From the NCBI RefSeq assembly GCF_964340395.1, contig NC_135549.1, positions 20,323,842 through 20,387,841 on the forward strand: DNA of 64,000 nt, read 5' to 3'. Shown here piece after piece: positions 61,381 through 64,000 of the stretch. The translations under genes were made by a program, and so were the position numbers. The DNA is from Glandiceps talaboti. Its lineage: Eukaryota; Hemichordata; Enteropneusta; Spengelidae. The notes beneath the pieces were generated by a model. The model had not been told where the DNA came from. It saw nothing but the letters and a program-made list of their open reading frames with translations, and ran no database searches. The first letter of the stretch is position 1; the number at the start of each line of letters is the position of its first letter.

Positions 61381-61848
61381 TTATTCAAAATTGTGATGAC
61401 GCAACTTATTCATTAAAAATTGAACTTGTTCATTGTTCTTTACAAAATTCCTTTTGATACAACTCATCTCCATTTTCATTTGCAACATCATATTTCGCAT
61501 GGTTTCATGTTTTTCATGGAGATCTCTATTTTCGGCTTTTAGTGAGTCAATTTCCGCATCTTTTTCGACAAGTAAACTTTCCAGTCTCAACACAGTTTCT
61601 GTGACATTTTCTCTGTTTTCAGTCGTGAGTCGGTGTAATTGTTCACCCTTTTCACGTAGTGAAATGGCTTGTTTCGAAATTGTCTCAGCCATTCCTTTAA
61701 TGGCCTGTCCGATGACAGGCGCATTTGAACCAATTTCATTTAAGGCTGTACTAATCTTGTCGCCAGTACATCTTGTTAAACGTTGGTCGGCATGTAGGCG
61801 AATCATTCTTTCGATCTCTGACCTTTCTTTGCCCAAATCCATAATGCG
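61381..61848 (-). CDS. C-terminal exon of a coiled-coil protein
   Basis: An open frame of about 155 codons follows a good acceptor (TTGGTTTCAG at 61849-61858) and ends in TAA at 61381. The codons after the acceptor read RIMDLGKERSEIERMIRL..., so the Met at 61842 need not be the start; earlier exons would lie to the right. The first half contains GSNAPVIGQAIKGMAETI, possibly a helical head. The rest is a heptad-type coiled coil (LRLESLLVEKDAEIDSLKAE, then NRDLHEKHETMRNMMLQMKM). The stop codon overlaps an AATAAA (GAATAAAAC), so the poly(A) signal, if used, starts inside the last codons. I do not recognise the family. It could be a structural, cytoskeletal or trafficking protein, or element-derived. 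Confidence 0.5.
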   Translation of the reverse strand, partial: RIMDLGKERSEIERMIRLHADQRLTRCTGDKISTALNEIGSNAPVIGQAIKGMAETISKQAISLREKGEQLHRLTTENRENVTETVLRLESLLVEKDAEIDSLKAENRDLHEKHETMRNMMLQMKMEMSCIKRNFVKNNEQVQFLMNKLRHHNFE

Positions 61849-62007
61849 CTGAAACCAATTTTCTCAACGTTTTGGTTATGATTTCGTATCTGAGTATCTT
61901 AGTCACACTAAGAATATCATCCTCATACTGAACATCTCAAGAATGAACCTCAGTTCGGTGATTATTATCAACCTTCTAACAATATGAAAATATACAAATA
62001 CCTTTAT

Positions 62008-63368
62008 TAGCTCTACTGTCAGCGAAAGCTGAAAGCGTAGCTCTAGGTATTAGGTGGGTATAGAGTATAAAGTATAAGTGAATCATAGGTGTCCGTCAAC
62101 TTTTTTTTATTTTCATCATCTTCTCCAAAAGTAACAGTCAGAATACTTCGATATTTGGTGTGCATGTTCCCTGGGGGAGGCTATACAGATTTGTTCATGC
62201 CAAGTTGATCTGTCATTTTCAATTTTTTATGATTTTTTTCCAAAAATGATATTTTTATCATCTCCTCAACTTCTACTTGTCAGATTGCTTTGATATCTGG
62301 TGTGTTGATGCGCAGAGGGTAGCTTACTCAGATTTGTTAATTCCAAGTCAGCACATCTTCTTTTCTATTTTTGATGATTTTTTTTTGTAATTTAAAAAAA
62401 TGAATATGTTAATGAGCATTATGGCTGATGCCATATTGGAAATCAGTCCACGAGACTTTAAGTAAACTGTCACTTTTCAAAAGACACTATTGACGTCAAA
62501 CAAGCATTGTAATATGTGCTATAGTCATAATTCTACGCATTGGGCGCCCAAATGACATGTGTTTGTTCAAAACTGAGTTGTAAACTTCAAATCCAAATTC
62601 TGCACCCCTTCTACATAATCAGCCAGTCCGCAACACCCTCATTTGCATGCATCATGTGCATTTATCCTTCAGATTGCGACCGTTTACTCTTTGAACGGCT
62701 GCTCACAGGCCTTATTTTTGGGTGTTTTCAACTCACTGTAACTTGCACTAGATTTTGTTGAGAATTATAAATATTGCGAAATGTCAAGTACAAGGTTTAA
62801 ATACAATGGAATGATGAAAAAAAATTGGCCAAGTCTGCTGACAGGCGCCGGTCACGAGACACTCCATAAATTAAAATATCAGACGATGTTATGTCTACTA
62901 CAAGTTCAATGTTTAAGTTGTTGACTTGGTAAATTTGTTAGAAAATTGAAATTCGAATTGCCTCAAAATTATTTTAGATCCCTAGTTTATTTCATTCATC
63001 ATTAAAATTTTCCAGGGTTAAAGCTGTAAGACACTGGAATTATTTATAGCCAACCTCAAAAATCATTTTTCTTCTTTTTCTTGTGTGCATTTCCCAGTCA
63101 TTATTTTTCTGAGATTTTGTGTAATTTTTCATTACAGTAGATTTTTTTAATAAAATGGTGACTGTGGTATAAAAATACAATATCTTACCAACTTTTTGTG
63201 TAAAATTTGTTTTATAGTGAGACATCGTATGAAACCACTAACCACTTTAAATCACTAAAACAAAACTGCATAGTGAAGAGCTGAACAACTGAACCACTTA
63301 TACATGTTACCAAAATAAAAAATAAAAAGAACAGCGGAGCTATTCTGACCGATAGGTCACTTGTTTAG
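62008..63368 (+). mobile_element. Helentron/pearl-like element, family C
   Basis: The left end region reads TAGCTCTACTGTCAGCGAAA then GCTGAAAGCGTAGCTC. Core units repeat at about 143 bp (CAGATTTGTT at 62186 and 62329). The right end has AGCGGAGCTATTC and the hairpin TGACC/GATA/GGTCA at 63346-63359 followed by CTTGTTT. It is non-coding. No CAGA microsatellite is present, which differs from families A and B. Confidence 0.5.
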
Positions 63369-63429
63369 CTAGTGGTGGAATATTATTAATTTATTTAACA
63401 AAAAATATATATAGATATAAAATTATAAA

Positions 63430-63702
63430 ATGGAAGAAGTACGTCAATTGTGTTATCAGAAGAAAGAAAACATGTGATTGTACAAACATTTGTGGTATAT
63501 TCTTTGGAAAATCTAATTGCTCACAATGTTGTTATTTAATGTCAGACATGAACTGGTATGATGTAAAAAGTAAAAATATTTATAATCCTAAAAATCACAT
63601 GAAAAAAGTTTTTGGGAGGTATAATCTCGATTATTCTCTTTTATCAAGTGTTACAATAATATTTTCATCACTCAATGAAGTTCATACAGAGCCAACATGA
63701 TG
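63430..63702 (+). pseudogene. Cys-rich open frame without a start, possibly element-derived
   Basis: One plus-strand frame is open for about 85 codons up to a TGA at about 63702, with a Cys cluster (KTCDCTNICGIFFGKSNCSQ followed by CC) and a charged C-terminal part (NPKNHMKKVFGRYNLDYSLL). There is no convincing start codon or acceptor. I do not recognise it. It might be a fragment of a transposon or virus-like element; downstream frames to 64000 are interrupted. Confidence 0.25.
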
Positions 63703-64000
63703 TCGATCACTCAACTTTAGCATTATCATAAAAGCAATTCTATTATACTTAAAAAAAAGTATTGGGAAGCAGCTAAAATACCAGAGTTGAAAATAGATAA
63801 AGACAGTTGCACAGAACAAAATCCTTAAACAGTTTTGGGATAAATGGAATACAAAATACCCAGAGATAAAATTTAGTTGGTGGCGTTTACATTGGCGTCA
63901 AATATTTTCGAAGGTTTTGTATTAAATAAATAAAAATATAAGTGTATACAAATATTTCACATCGACAATGAACAAAACCAAATAACTAACAAAGTACAAT

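Noticed and set aside
61433-61852. 139-codon plus-strand frame
   Set aside because: It is the antisense shadow of the coiled-coil exon, rich in Ser/Phe as expected from reversed Glu/Lys codons.

Overview
This is nuclear DNA of an animal, probably an invertebrate bilaterian. It is AT-rich, with intron-rich genes, canonical GT/AG splice sites, conserved metazoan proteins, many simple repeats and many short non-autonomous transposons. The sequence alone does not settle the phylum. I see no rRNA, tRNA, CRISPR array or prokaryotic-type operon.

Layout. 1-5.2 kb holds the first two coding exons (minus strand) of a probable type II membrane protein running off the left edge. 8.4-8.8 kb holds a dead duplicate of a signal-peptide exon. 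9.6-17.8 kb is a complete nine-exon minus-strand gene for a secreted CUB-LDLa-trypsin serine protease (444 aa). 18-24.6 kb is gene-poor and repeat-rich. 24.6-30.4 kb is a complete five-exon minus-strand gene for a 551-aa adaptor-like protein with the unusual order death domain, ubiquitin-like/RA-like domain, proline-rich linker, SH2. 33.8-41.6 kb is KIN17 (ten exons, minus). It is head-to-head, across a roughly 600-bp promoter with CRE and ETS sites, with LAMTOR5 (four exons, plus, 42.2-45.1 kb). 46.1-48.8 kb carries two exons matching the end of the lysine-ketoglutarate reductase domain of AASS, with a stop at the domain boundary. 49.4-58.5 kb is a mix of decayed transposon-type reading frames and short hypothetical exons. 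61.4-61.85 kb encodes a coiled-coil C-terminal exon.

Mobile DNA is the other main content. A helentron/pearl-like family (subterminal CCTCCCGTA motif, tandem core of about 147 bp, CAGA-type microsatellite, 3' hairpin) is present in four copies, two of them in introns of the protease and the death-SH2 genes. Two further families share the same plan with core periods of about 146 and 143 bp. Several palindromic or TIR elements occur in pairs, including one nearly identical pair in introns of the neighbouring KIN17 and LAMTOR5 genes.

The genes are not a pathway cluster. KIN17 and LAMTOR5 are housekeeping genes sharing a promoter region. The protease is secreted. The death-SH2 protein looks like an intracellular signalling adaptor and is the most novel coding item. 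Exon structures were derived by hand from splice signals, reading phase and family knowledge; none has transcript support.
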